Assembly: GCF_018491765.1 (NCBI RefSeq)
Contig: NZ_JABWCU010000010.1
Coordinates: 186,001 to 250,000 of the forward strand
DNA length: 64,000 nt
Direction of reading: 5' to 3'
Source of the DNA: Novosphingobium profundi
GTDB taxonomy: Bacteria > Pseudomonadota > Alphaproteobacteria > Sphingomonadales > Sphingomonadaceae
The translations under genes and the position numbers were made by a program. This document shows, piece after piece, positions 49,248 through 58,087 of this stretch. The notes under the pieces were generated by a model that was not told where the DNA came from, did not search any database, and saw only the letters and a list, made by a program, of their open reading frames with translations. How positions within the stretch are numbered: the stretch's first letter is position 1; the number at the start of each line of letters is the position of its first letter.

Positions 49248-50389
49248 TGCGACGCTTCGGCCCGGGAGGTTCGCGGCGAGCCTGGCGCCGCGCAGCGATG
49301 CTTGCCTGCGGTGTGCTGCTTGTGGGGCATGCCGCAGCCCAGGACGACGCCCTGCCCGGGTCGATTCAGGCGCAAGCCACCGTGCCGGACATCGCGGTGT
49401 TGCGCCAGCTTTACGCGGGGCCCGCCGCGACCTGGCCCCGGCCCCGGCTGGGGCCGGGCGCCCGGTTCACCGAGTTCGCGCCCCTGCCCGACATGCCCGC
49501 TCCCGGCACAAGGGCCGCGGCGCTGGCCGCGATCGGCCAACGGCTCTTCGACGATCCGGCCCTGTCCGCCTCGGGCCAGATCGCCTGCGCTTCGTGCCAC
49601 AATCGCGAACTGGGCCTGGGCGATGGCCTGCGCACGGCCTTTGGCCACGACCGACAGCGCGGGCGGCGCAATTCGCTCCCGCTCTACACCATGGCCTGGA
49701 TGCGCCCGCTGTTCTGGGATGGGCGCGCCGTCACGCTCGAAGAGCAAGCGCTGCACCCCATGCTGGATCCTCGGGAAATGGCCTCGAGCATCCCGCAAGT
49801 CGAGGCGGCTCTCCATCGCGACGCGCAGTATCGCGAAGCCTTTGCCGCTCTCAACGGCCCGCGCCCGATTACCGCCGCCGACGCCGGTGCCGCGCTCGCC
49901 GCGTTCGAGCGCACCTTGCGCCCGCCCCGGTCGATCTGGACCCGGGTCATGGCGCAAGGTGGCAAGGGCACGGCCCTGCTGGACGATGCGCAGCTGCGCG
50001 GGCTGCACCTTTTTCGGACCAAGGCCGGATGCGCCGCCTGCCACAACGGGCCGCTGCTCTCGGACCAGCGTTTCCACAATCTCGGGCTGACGTTCTACGG
50101 CCGTCGGCTCCAGGACACCGGTCGTTACGAGGTTACCGGCGATCCCGAGGATGTCGGCCGCTTCCGCACCCCCTCGCTGCTCGGCCTCCCGCGCACCGCG
50201 CCCTATTCGCACCTCGGTCTGTTTCGCAGCCTTGCCAACGTGGTGGCCTTCTACAACGGCGGGGGCGGCGTCGAGCGCGCAGAGCCTCAGGCGGGCATCC
50301 CCGTGCCGCGCAAGGATCCGCTGATCGGGAAGCTGGACCTTACCAAGGCGGAACAGGCTGATCTCGTGGCGTTTCTGGAAACCCTCTGA
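49247..50389 (+). CDS. Di-heme cytochrome c peroxidase/MauG-family protein
   Basis: 380 residues with a twin-Arg-like basic N-terminus and signal helix (AAMLACGVLLVGHAAAQ). Two covalent-heme motifs, CASCH (114-118) and CAACH (262-266), spaced as in bacterial di-heme peroxidases and MauG. GQRLFDDPALSASGQIACAS, RNSLPLYTMAWMRPLFWDGR, HPMLDPREMAS and TPSLLGLPRTAPYSHLGLF are family segments; the distal PYMHDG of classical peroxidases is PYSHLG here. Exported periplasmic redox enzyme that reduces H2O2 or oxidises a partner protein. It is translationally coupled to the receptor and followed by a TonB gene. Confidence 0.9.
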   Translation: MRRFGPGGSRRAWRRAAMLACGVLLVGHAAAQDDALPGSIQAQATVPDIAVLRQLYAGPAATWPRPRLGPGARFTEFAPLPDMPAPGTRAAALAAIGQRLFDDPALSASGQIACASCHNRELGLGDGLRTAFGHDRQRGRRNSLPLYTMAWMRPLFWDGRAVTLEEQALHPMLDPREMASSIPQVEAALHRDAQYREAFAALNGPRPITAADAGAALAAFERTLRPPRSIWTRVMAQGGKGTALLDDAQLRGLHLFRTKAGCAACHNGPLLSDQRFHNLGLTFYGRRLQDTGRYEVTGDPEDVGRFRTPSLLGLPRTAPYSHLGLFRSLANVVAFYNGGGGVERAEPQAGIPVPRKDPLIGKLDLTKAEQADLVAFLETL

Positions 50390-50428
50390 TGTACATACGG
50401 TGAAATATGGAGATCACGTCGCAACAGC

Positions 50429-51229
50429 ATGAATGCTCCACTCGTGGGTAGCACACGTTTCGCTTCGCTCGGCCTGTCGATCTTGGTGCACGCAGCGCTG
50501 CTGGGCGCGGCGATGCTGCAATTCGCCACGCGGCCCGAGGTCAGACTTGGCGACGACAGCGCCCTGCGCGTCGTGGAACATAGTCTGGCGCATGACCGCC
50601 CCGCCCCGCGCGAAGCCGCTCAGAAACCTTCCGCGCCGCAGACGTCCTCCCGTGATGCCGCCTCGCCCCGCGCGACCACCCGCGCCTCCGATCCCCACGT
50701 GCAGGATGGGCCGGCAGCTCCATTGCCTCTTTTCCGGATCAGCCTGAGCCAGGCCACGGCGATGCCCCCCTTGCCCGCCCCCGACGAGACGCCCTCTGCC
50801 ATCCGCACGCAGCTGCCGTTACCGCCGGGCCCAATTCTCGAGATCCCGTCCGCCACGCCGCAATCCGAGGCTGCGGATCACGGCAACGCGGCCGCAGCCG
50901 GTGCCCCCGGCGGCGCGAAGCGCACGCTTCAACACGAAGCCCGCAGCAATTACGCCGGAACCGTCCACCGCCACATCAGCCGCTACAAGGGCTTCCCGAG
51001 CGAGCTCTCGCGCAAAGGCATCGAGGGCACGGTCATGACCCGCCTGACACTCGCGCCCGGAGGTCGGCTCGGCACGGTCGAGATCCTGCGCAGCAGCGGT
51101 TCCGATCTGCTCGACCGCCTCGCGGTCAGACAAATCCGCCTGGCGGCCCCCTTTCCCCGCCCGCCCATGGCCTTGCGCGCCATGCGCCTGAGCTTTCTCG
51201 TGCCGATGGTCTATAGCGCGCACGACTAG
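50429..51229 (+). CDS. TonB-family energy-transducing protein
   Basis: 266 residues. One N-terminal transmembrane anchor (FASLGLSILVHAALLGAAML), a long Pro/Ala-rich periplasmic spacer (about 35-165) and a C-terminal TonB domain (YAGTVHRHISRYKGFPSELS, KGIEGTVMTRLTLAPGGRLG, SGSDLLDRLAVRQIRLAAPF). The SHxxR-type anchor motif is reduced (LSILVHA). It couples the proton motive force from ExbBD, not present here, to outer-membrane receptors, presumably the receptor two genes upstream. Confidence 0.87.
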   Translation: MNAPLVGSTRFASLGLSILVHAALLGAAMLQFATRPEVRLGDDSALRVVEHSLAHDRPAPREAAQKPSAPQTSSRDAASPRATTRASDPHVQDGPAAPLPLFRISLSQATAMPPLPAPDETPSAIRTQLPLPPGPILEIPSATPQSEAADHGNAAAAGAPGGAKRTLQHEARSNYAGTVHRHISRYKGFPSELSRKGIEGTVMTRLTLAPGGRLGTVEILRSSGSDLLDRLAVRQIRLAAPFPRPPMALRAMRLSFLVPMVYSAHD

Positions 51230-51304
51230 GAAAATGGCGGCTGCAACGCGCGCGAAATACTTCTGCCCGAAGCGCTACGGGAGAAAACGAGGTGAGGATG
51301 TGTC

Positions 51305-52135
51305 CTAGAGTCCCAACCAATCGGATAGAATTTGCCCTTCATGGCCGTCTGGGGCCAATGCCGCGCGCAACGCTTTCAACATGGGCGGCAATTCCTGCGT
51401 GAACGCATAAGGGGGATTGACGAAGAAGAGGCCCGCGCCGTTGTAGATGCCGGGTTGATCGCTGTCGTAAAGCCAGTGTTCCACCACCAGAAATTTGGGG
51501 ATGCCCAACTTGCGCAACCGCTCCTTCCACTGCCCGTGCGTGGCGCGGTCTTTCAGCGGATACCAGATCGCCGTCACACCATGCGCCCATTTGCGGTGGG
51601 CCGCAGCAAGGGTCGCGGTGATGCGCGCGCGCTCGTCCGTCTGCTCGTAGGGCGGGTCGACCACCACCACGCCGCGCGCGGTGCGGGGCGGCACCATTGC
51701 CAGCCAAAGTTCGTAGGCATCGCGTTCATGCACGGCCGCGCGCGTGTCCCGCATCACGCCGCGCAGGGTGTAGGCGTCTTCCGGGTGCTTTTCGTTGAGG
51801 ATCAGGCAATCCTGCGGCCGCAAGAGCTGCGCCAGAATCTGGGGCGAGCCGGGGTACAGACGCGGTTCGTCACCCGTATTCACCGCCGCTACGGCGGCGC
51901 GGTAGTCGTCCAGCAAGGGGCTCGGATCGGCAAATGCCCGCAGGACACCCTGCGTGGCCTCGCCGGTACGCTGCGCCTCGTCGCCGCCAAGATCGTACAG
52001 CCCGCAACCTGCATGGGTATCGATCAAAGTCAGCGCGCCCGGCTTGAGCTGCAAGGCCCGCACCAAGGCAATCAAAAGGCTGTGCTTCACGACATCGGCG
52101 CTATTGCCGGCATGGAAGGAGTGGCGATAATTCAT
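51305..52135 (-). CDS. rlmJ: 23S rRNA A2030 N6-methyltransferase RlmJ
   Basis: 276 residues matching RlmJ along its length: MNYRHSFHAGNSADVVKHSL at the N-terminus, TLIDTHAGCGLYDL (SAM motif I), YPGSPQILAQLLRPQD, the catalytic GVVVVDPPYEQTDE (DPPY motif) and the C-terminal LFFVNPPYAF segment. It methylates N6 of adenine 2030 in 23S rRNA. Single gene, convergent with the TonB gene. The length is typical. Confidence 0.93.
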   Translation of the reverse strand: MNYRHSFHAGNSADVVKHSLLIALVRALQLKPGALTLIDTHAGCGLYDLGGDEAQRTGEATQGVLRAFADPSPLLDDYRAAVAAVNTGDEPRLYPGSPQILAQLLRPQDCLILNEKHPEDAYTLRGVMRDTRAAVHERDAYELWLAMVPPRTARGVVVVDPPYEQTDERARITATLAAAHRKWAHGVTAIWYPLKDRATHGQWKERLRKLGIPKFLVVEHWLYDSDQPGIYNGAGLFFVNPPYAFTQELPPMLKALRAALAPDGHEGQILSDWLGL

Positions 52136-52454
52136 GGCGGTTCATAATCCTTACGGACGGCCCTTAGACGAACTGGCGGACCTTCTGCAAAGCGAACTTG
52201 TGGCCGCGCCGGTATTGCCGCCCTTGCAGCGCCCGCGCGGCACGTTGAAGATGAAGCAGGGGTTGCGCGAAGGCAGCGCGCTTATCGCAAGCGCTGCCCC
52301 AATCCGACGCGTTCCCCACACGTCAGGAGCAGACAATCCGCTATCCGATTTCCGTCTCGCTGCTGCCAGGGACAAACATTGAAATGTCATGCGAGAAGGT
52401 GTCACACCCCGGCAACCGCGATAAAGCCGCTGCCGGGTGTGACACCGGCTTCGC
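52136..52454. other. Intergenic region with large hairpin
   Basis: About 320 bases between rlmJ and the hydrolase stop. A plus-strand frame at 52134-52382 has no ribosome site or family resemblance and is not called. The only clear element is the long hairpin at 52398-52446. Confidence 0.5.
52398..52446 (-). terminator. Long hairpin after the hydrolase gene pair
   Basis: Arms 52398-52414 and 52431-52446 are complementary over 16 bp with a single bulged C (GGTGTCACACC...GGTGTGACACC type) and a 16-base loop. It lies 9 bases after the hydrolase stop on the minus strand and lacks a U-tract. Confidence 0.65.
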
Positions 52455-53381
52455 CTAGGCCAGGTGCTTCTCGAAGAACGGAATGAGCTTCTCCAGCGCC
52501 TGGCCGACGGGCTCGGGCTGATCGTAGAGGTCGTAGTGCGACCAGCCTTCGACGACGACCAGCTCCTTGTCCTTCGAGGCGGCGCGGCCGTGGATTTCGA
52601 GGCCATCGCGGTAGGCTCCGAAGCCACCGGGCCTGTCCCCGACCACGACCATCATCGGCTGTGTCAGCAGGGTCTCGGCAAAGGCGAAGGCGTCCCAGGC
52701 GATGGCAGGCGCGCCGTGCGAGACCAGCATGCGGGTCCCCGATCCTTGGGCCACGCAGCGGTTGCGATAGTAGTCGGTCGCCTCGAGCACATCGATGTCG
52801 GTGATGCCGGCGGCCTTGCCCTCTTCCACGCTGGCGGGGAGGAAGACATTGACCAGTTCATCGCCGCCCGCGATCTGGGTCGAGCGCTGTGCGGCCATGC
52901 CTTCGAGCGCCGCGACCGGATCGAAAGCGCTGAAGCCTTCGCGGAAAAGCCGTCCGAAATTGACGCCGGTAATCGTGACCAGCGCCTTGATGCGCTTGTC
53001 GATGATCGTCGCCTTCACCGAGTATCCCCCTCCGCCGCAGATCCCGAGGATGCCGATCCTTTCGGGATTCACATAAGGGAGCGACTGGGCGTAGTCGATG
53101 ACGTCCCGATAGTCCTTCACGCGCTGCTCGGGGTCCTCGATCCAGCGCGGGCTTCCGCCGCTCGCACCCTGGAAGCTGGCATCGGGCACGATGACCACGA
53201 AGCCGGCCCGGGCCAGCGCCTCGCCGTAGATGTTGCCGGCGGTCTGCTCCTTGCAGCTGCCGATGGGATGGTTGGACACCACCGCGGGATAGCGCTTGCT
53301 GGCGTCGAACGCGGGCGGGACGTGGATGTTGGCGGCAATGTCCCAGTACATGCCGGGATTGCGAATGCAGACCGTTTCCAT
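52455..53381 (-). CDS. Alpha/beta hydrolase, Cys-nucleophile type (paralogue 1)
   Basis: 308 residues from ATG 53381 (AGGAGAA 4-10 bases upstream). Alpha/beta hydrolase of the YcjY/dienelactone-hydrolase-like group: RYPAVVSNHPIGSCKEQTAG (oxyanion strand), GFVVIVPDASFQGASGG, and nucleophile elbow ILGICGGGGYSV with Cys in place of Ser; the catalytic His is in VEGWSHYDLYD near the C-terminus. No signal peptide. It is downstream of a paralogue with about 35 bases between them, and the pair is divergent from a LysR regulator. Substrate unknown; lactone or ester hydrolysis is likely. Confidence 0.87.
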   Translation of the reverse strand: METVCIRNPGMYWDIAANIHVPPAFDASKRYPAVVSNHPIGSCKEQTAGNIYGEALARAGFVVIVPDASFQGASGGSPRWIEDPEQRVKDYRDVIDYAQSLPYVNPERIGILGICGGGGYSVKATIIDKRIKALVTITGVNFGRLFREGFSAFDPVAALEGMAAQRSTQIAGGDELVNVFLPASVEEGKAAGITDIDVLEATDYYRNRCVAQGSGTRMLVSHGAPAIAWDAFAFAETLLTQPMMVVVGDRPGGFGAYRDGLEIHGRAASKDKELVVVEGWSHYDLYDQPEPVGQALEKLIPFFEKHLA

Positions 53382-53416
53382 GGGATTCTCCTGCCTATTG
53401 GCCGAGGCCTGCTCGA

Positions 53417-54364
53417 TCACTGTGCGACGGCTTCGACGGCAGTGGCTGCCGCAAGCCTGTCGCGGAAGAAGGCCCCGAGCACGTCAACCGCCTCTTCGAC
53501 GAAGGCAGCGCCATCGTAGAGGTCCATGTGGTTGGCTCCTTCGACGACATGGAGCGCCTTGTCGGATGCGGCGGCCCGGTCGAACAGATCCTCGCTCATC
53601 CACTTGCTGCCCGCCACGGAGCCCGCGACGATCTGGAGCGGCTGCGTGAGGTAGACGTCCGCCATGTGGTAGGCGTCGTAAGTGATGATCTGGTTGAGGC
53701 TGCGCAGCGTCGCGAAGCCGGGGGCAGTAGGGTATTCGGCGCGCGGCGTGTGGTAGTATTCCCAGGCCTGGCGCAATTCCTCGTTCGGTGCCTCCGCCTC
53801 GCTCATCGGCGCCAGCGGCATGGTGGCAATGGCGCCACCTGTCGCATCGGCCGTGCGGGCATGCGAGCCTGCCTCGACATAGGGCAGCGCATCGATCGAA
53901 CGGACCGAGTTGTCCCAACCATTGCGGAACATCGCGCCGATATTGACCGCGCTGACAGTGCCCAGCGCCTTGACCCGGCGGTCCTGGATGGCCGCATTGA
54001 CGGTGTAGCCAGCGCCCGCGCAGATGCCCATGGCACCGATACGTTCCGGATCGATGTAGGGCAGCGTCGAGAGATGGTCGATGACCGCGCTGACGTCTTC
54101 GGTGCGGATATGCGGGTTCTCGAGCTGGCGCGGCGCGCCGCCGCTTTCGCCCTGGTAAGACGCGTCATAGGCAATAGTGACGAAGCCGAGCTGCGCGAGC
54201 TCGGCGGCATAAGTCCCCGCCGTCTGCTCCTTCACCCCGCCACCAGGATGCGAGACGACGATCGCGGGATAGCGCTGTGACGCGTCGAAGTTCTCCGGGA
54301 AATTGACGAAGGCCGACAGGACGATTGTCGGGTTGTTCGAATTGACGAAGCTGATCTTTTCCAT
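53417..54364 (-). CDS. Alpha/beta hydrolase, Cys-nucleophile type (paralogue 2)
   Basis: 315 residues from ATG 54364 (CAGGAGAC upstream). Same architecture as its downstream neighbour: RYPAIVVSHPGGGVKEQTAG, GFVTIAYDASYQGESGGAPR, elbow AMGICAGAGYTV with Cys nucleophile and VEGANHMDLYD with the catalytic His. Lengths differ by only seven residues, so the pair arose by tandem duplication. First gene of the unit, divergent from LysR at 54508. Confidence 0.87.
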   Translation of the reverse strand: MEKISFVNSNNPTIVLSAFVNFPENFDASQRYPAIVVSHPGGGVKEQTAGTYAAELAQLGFVTIAYDASYQGESGGAPRQLENPHIRTEDVSAVIDHLSTLPYIDPERIGAMGICAGAGYTVNAAIQDRRVKALGTVSAVNIGAMFRNGWDNSVRSIDALPYVEAGSHARTADATGGAIATMPLAPMSEAEAPNEELRQAWEYYHTPRAEYPTAPGFATLRSLNQIITYDAYHMADVYLTQPLQIVAGSVAGSKWMSEDLFDRAAASDKALHVVEGANHMDLYDGAAFVEEAVDVLGAFFRDRLAAATAVEAVAQ

Positions 54365-54488
54365 TTCCAGTCTCCTGCGGGTCCGTCCCGCGCTGGTCGG
54401 CATGTGGCCGGCTCTCCCGGCTCCCTGCTGACAAGAAGCAATCTAGACCTTCAGGATTGATCCGATTAGACGGATAATTTGTATTGGT

Positions 54489-54508
54489 TTCATCATTGAG
54501 GTGATGAA
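54489..54508. promoter_or_regulatory. Inverted repeat at the LysR start
   Basis: TTCATCA-N6-TGATGAA, perfect 7-bp arms whose loop holds the GAGG ribosome site of the LysR gene. It could be an operator or a translation-control stem. Confidence 0.4.
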
Positions 54509-55401
54509 TGAGGCGTGATGAAATCGCCGATCTCGCGACCTTCGTGGTCGTGGCGGAAGAACGCAGCTTCACGCGTGCGGCTGCGCGTCTTGGCATGGCG
54601 CAATCCGCCGTCAGCCAGATCGTGCGGCGCATCGAGGAGCGGCTTGGCGTGCGCCTCCTGTCGCGCACCACGCGCAGTGTTGCACCAACCGAGGCGGGAG
54701 AGCGCCTGATCGCGACTCTTGGGCCCATGCTGCATGATCTCGATACGGCCGTGGCCTCCCTCAGCGACTTGCGCGACCGCCCGACCGGCACGATCCGCAT
54801 CACCACCGTCGAGCATGCCGCGAAGACCATTCTGGTCCCGGCCATGAAACGCCTTCTGATCGACAACCCCGACATCACCGTGGAGATCACCATCGACTAT
54901 GGGCTTGCCGATGTCGTGGCCGATCGCTTCGATGCCGGGGTCAGGCTGGGCGGGGAGATCGCCAAGGACATGATCGCGGTCCGCATCGGGCCGGACACGC
55001 CGATGGCCATTGTGGGATCACCTGAATATTTCAGCCGATCCGCACCGCCAACCTCCCCGGCCCAGCTCATCGATCATCGCGCCGTCAATCTTCGCCTGCC
55101 AAGCTCGGGCACTCTCAACGCATGGCGTCTCGTCGGAGCGGATCGGGAGACGCGCGTGCGCGTCGACGGCCCGCTGGTGCTGAACTCGATCGATCTCATC
55201 CGCGATGCCACCATTGATGGCCTTGGTCTCGCCTATCTCCCGCTGGACCAGGTCCAGCGCGACCTCGACGAAGGGCGCCTGATCCGGGTCCTCGATCGGT
55301 TCACGCCGGACCTGCCCGGCTATCACCTCTACTACCCGCACCGTCGGCATGCATCCGCCGCATTCACGATGTTGATCGATACTCTACGTCACCGAGGTTA
55401 G
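54508..55401 (+). CDS. LysR-family transcriptional regulator
   Basis: 297 residues. Winged helix (LATFVVVAEERSFTRAAARL, AQSAVSQIVRRIEERLGVRL) and an effector domain of the same type as in the other LysR proteins here (GTIRITTVEHAAKTILVPAM, DAGVRLGGEIAKDMIAVRIG). GAGG 6 bases before ATG 54508. It is divergent from the tandem hydrolase pair, its likely target. Confidence 0.9.
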   Translation: MRRDEIADLATFVVVAEERSFTRAAARLGMAQSAVSQIVRRIEERLGVRLLSRTTRSVAPTEAGERLIATLGPMLHDLDTAVASLSDLRDRPTGTIRITTVEHAAKTILVPAMKRLLIDNPDITVEITIDYGLADVVADRFDAGVRLGGEIAKDMIAVRIGPDTPMAIVGSPEYFSRSAPPTSPAQLIDHRAVNLRLPSSGTLNAWRLVGADRETRVRVDGPLVLNSIDLIRDATIDGLGLAYLPLDQVQRDLDEGRLIRVLDRFTPDLPGYHLYYPHRRHASAAFTMLIDTLRHRG

Positions 55402-55820
55402 CCAAGGTCGACCCATTCTCGCCGTGGACGGAGCCCTTCTGATTCCCCAGGAGCGGAACGTCGCTTCCGCCCAAGCGAGGCAGGCATGCGCGCCTTGGGG
55501 CTTGGGGGGATCGGTTCCGACCGCAAGAAGGCGCCTGGCCCCCTTACGGCGCACACGCCCATCGGCCAGCGTCGCCTCGGGCCAGGCGCCGAACGTCAGC
55601 GTGCGGGGCTTTTCGAAATGGCGGGCGATCTTGCCGAAGGTCGCAAATGGCACCTTCGTCGCATTGCACTGACCGATGGCCTGTCCGGCTCGCAAGCGAA
55701 CAGTACTGGCGGCGCAAGATCTCAGGGTTTTACCTGATAGGGTCTTCGGGGCGCGGCCGACACACTCCTTGTGCCTGCAAGCCACTCGAATGGATGGCCA
55801 AACGCCGACGGAGAACCCAC
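55402..55820. other. Intergenic region, possible small-ORF remnants
   Basis: About 420 bases. Short overlapping frames occur on both strands (for example 55424-55672 plus, ending FSKWRAILPKVANGTFVALH). They look like the orphan small ORFs scattered in sphingomonad genomes, but nothing supports translation. The sulfatase promoter is probably in the last 150 bases. Confidence 0.35.
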
Positions 55821-57428
55821 TTGAGCGATACGCCCACGACCCCGACCACCCCGTCTCTGCACGCCGCGCCTGGCGACGTCTCGCGCCGCAAGCTGCTGGT
55901 GGGATCGAGCCTTCTCGCCGCGCTGCCGGTGGTCGGTTCGCTTGCCGCTGCCGGTCCTGCCCGTGCGCAAGGCGGAACAGCCTCGCGCCCCAACATCCTC
56001 GTGATCTGGGCCGACGACGTGGGCATGTGGAACATCAGCGCCTACCATCGCGGCATGATGGGCAATTCGACGCCCAACATCGACCGCATCGCCAAGAAGG
56101 GCATGCTCTTCATGGACCACTACGCGCAGGCCTCGTGCACCGCGGGCCGCGCCGCCTTCATCACCGGCCAGTACCCGATCCGCACCGGCATGAGCACGGT
56201 GGGCCTGCCCGGCTCCGAGCTCGGCCTGCAGAAGGAGGACCCCACGCTTGCCGAGATGCTCAAGCCGCTCGGCTACGCGACCGGACAGTTCGGCAAGAAC
56301 CACCTGGGCGATCGCGACGAACATCTTCCCACGGCGCACGGCTTCGACGAGTTCATGGGGATCCTCTACCACCTCAACGCAGGCGAATACCCCGAGCAGT
56401 ACGACTATCCCAAGGACAACCCCGCGTTCCAGCAGCGCGGCGTCGTCCACACCTGGTCCGATGGCAAGGGCGGGCAGAAGGTGCAGGACCTCGGCCCCTT
56501 CGGCCAGGAACGCCAGCGCCATCTCGACGACGAGTTCCTCACCGAATCCAAACGCTTCATCACCGACGCGGCCAAGGCGGGCAAACCCTTCTTCGTGTGG
56601 CACAACACCACGCGCATGCACTACCGCACCAACCTGCCGCCCGAATACGACGGCAAGACCGGCTACGGCCTCTACGCCGACGGTATGCAGCAGCTCGACG
56701 ACCAGGTCGGCCAGTTGCTTGATCTCGTCGAGGCGCTGGGCATCGCCGACAACACCATGATCATGTTCTCGACCGACAACGGTCCGGCCTGCAATTCCTG
56801 GCCCGACGGCGGCAACACGCCGTTCCACGGCGAAAAGGGCGTGGGCGGCTGGGAAGGCGGCTTTCGCGTGCCGATGATGGTGTCCTGGCCGGGACATATC
56901 CCGCAAGGGACCACCACCGGCGAGTTCATGACGATGGAGGACTGGATCCCCACGATCATGTCCAAGCTCGGCCAGCCCAATCTCGTCACCGAACTCAAGA
57001 GCGGCAAGAAGATCGGGAGCATGACCTACAAGGTCCATCTCGACGGGGTGGACCAGGGCCCGTTGCTGTCGGGCCAGGGCAAGTCCAACCGCAAGGAGTT
57101 CTACTACTTCACCGAAACCACGCTCCACGGGCTACGCTATGGCGACTGGAAGTTCCTGTTCAAGAAACAGGACAAGTGGTTCAACGGCGTGCAGGAGCAG
57201 ATGGTGACGCCCTACATCATCAACCTGAAACTCGATCCCTTCGAGCGCTTCCTCGAGGCGCGCGGTTACGACGAGTGGCAGGAGAACCACTCGTGGACGA
57301 TCGGTCCGGCCGCCGCGCAAGTGGGCAAGTTCATGGCCACGCTCAAGGAATTTCCACCACGCCAGAAGAGCTTCGATGCGGACATCGACCAGATGCTCGA
57401 TGAGGCCTACAGCGCGCAGACGAACTGA
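55821..57428 (+). CDS. Arylsulfatase (CxAxR) with Tat signal
   Basis: 535 residues from TTG 55821 (GGAGAA upstream; ATG 55794 is an in-frame alternative without a ribosome site). Tat signal SRRKLLVGSSLLAALPVVGS ending PARAQ, then PNILVIWADDVGMWN, formylglycine motif ASCTAGRAAFITG (C106), QFGKNHLGDRDEHLP, FSTDNGPACNSWPDGG and a C-terminal subdomain. A paralogue of the sulfatase at 25924 with near-identical motif blocks, but exported. It opens a plus-strand polysaccharide cluster and removes sulfate esters, probably from a sulfated galactan or related glycan. Tat export of a folded sulfatase implies formylglycine maturation in the cytoplasm. Confidence 0.9.
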   Translation: MSDTPTTPTTPSLHAAPGDVSRRKLLVGSSLLAALPVVGSLAAAGPARAQGGTASRPNILVIWADDVGMWNISAYHRGMMGNSTPNIDRIAKKGMLFMDHYAQASCTAGRAAFITGQYPIRTGMSTVGLPGSELGLQKEDPTLAEMLKPLGYATGQFGKNHLGDRDEHLPTAHGFDEFMGILYHLNAGEYPEQYDYPKDNPAFQQRGVVHTWSDGKGGQKVQDLGPFGQERQRHLDDEFLTESKRFITDAAKAGKPFFVWHNTTRMHYRTNLPPEYDGKTGYGLYADGMQQLDDQVGQLLDLVEALGIADNTMIMFSTDNGPACNSWPDGGNTPFHGEKGVGGWEGGFRVPMMVSWPGHIPQGTTTGEFMTMEDWIPTIMSKLGQPNLVTELKSGKKIGSMTYKVHLDGVDQGPLLSGQGKSNRKEFYYFTETTLHGLRYGDWKFLFKKQDKWFNGVQEQMVTPYIINLKLDPFERFLEARGYDEWQENHSWTIGPAAAQVGKFMATLKEFPPRQKSFDADIDQMLDEAYSAQTN

Positions 57429-57587
57429 GCGGGTGCCACAAGGCCTGGAATTTGCCGGACGGACAGTGGGCGTGCAGGTGATTGCCGAGACCGGCAATCC
57501 ACCGCGACTGCATAGCTGCTTGACGTCCGGCACAGGCGCGGTCGCCGCCCGCCCGGCCCTGGGTGGGCGATGGCCCCTTTCGTAAAC

Positions 57588-57818
57588 TCAGCCGACAGCC
57601 ACTATCGCATATCTAAGGCGCACGTCATCGAGCACGCTTTCGATCGCAGCGCACTGCATGTCCGTGCCGCTCGGTCTGACTTCCCAGTTGCAATGGGGAT
57701 GCGTCTTCGCGTCGCGCACGATGACTTTGCCAAGCGCCCGGCGCCATGTCTGGGAGGTGCCGCCTCTTTCCCGGACAAGGCGCGTTACAAGCAACTGTTC
57801 GAGTTCGGATGCCGTCAT
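57588..57818 (-). CDS. Small conserved-looking hypothetical protein
   Basis: 76 residues (MTASELEQLLVTRLVRERGG start, with KVIVRDAKTHPHCNWEVRPS and a helical end). The balanced composition, the THxHCNW motif and a helix-sheet-helix-like order resemble short proteins I recall from other sphingomonads, which argues against chance. It lies alone on the minus strand in a 660-base gap between the sulfatase and GH43 genes. Function unknown. Confidence 0.5.
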   Translation of the reverse strand: MTASELEQLLVTRLVRERGGTSQTWRRALGKVIVRDAKTHPHCNWEVRPSGTDMQCAAIESVLDDVRLRYAIVAVG

Positions 57819-58004
57819 ACCCGCCGCTTAACCGTTGTTGCCGGCTTATCAAGCCGAGCCTCCTGATATTTCCGCCGAATGGAGGTCATGAAGCTCGATC
57901 GATCGCGTAGCACCACGGATCCGGTCCCCGCCGCTTGCTTGCCGTTCACACGTCGATCACTCCTGGCTTGAAGCGCGGGTCGACATCGCGCCATTCCCAT
58001 TATA

Positions 58005-58014
58005 TGCAATTGCA
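58005..58014. promoter_or_regulatory. 10-bp palindrome upstream of GH43
   Basis: TGCAATTGCA in an AT-rich stretch (ATTATA on one side, CATAATATG on the other), 74 bases before the GH43 start. Operator candidate. Confidence 0.35.
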
Positions 58015-58087
58015 CTCCATAATATGAAAAATGCCGTGCAAGCTCGCAGGGACAGAGCGGTGTTCGAACGAAGGGAGAGGCGGTGCA

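Noticed and set aside
55384..55785. Minus-strand frame of 133 codons before the sulfatase
   Set aside because: No ribosome site or recognisable domain; an overlapping plus-strand frame is equally plausible, so neither is supported.
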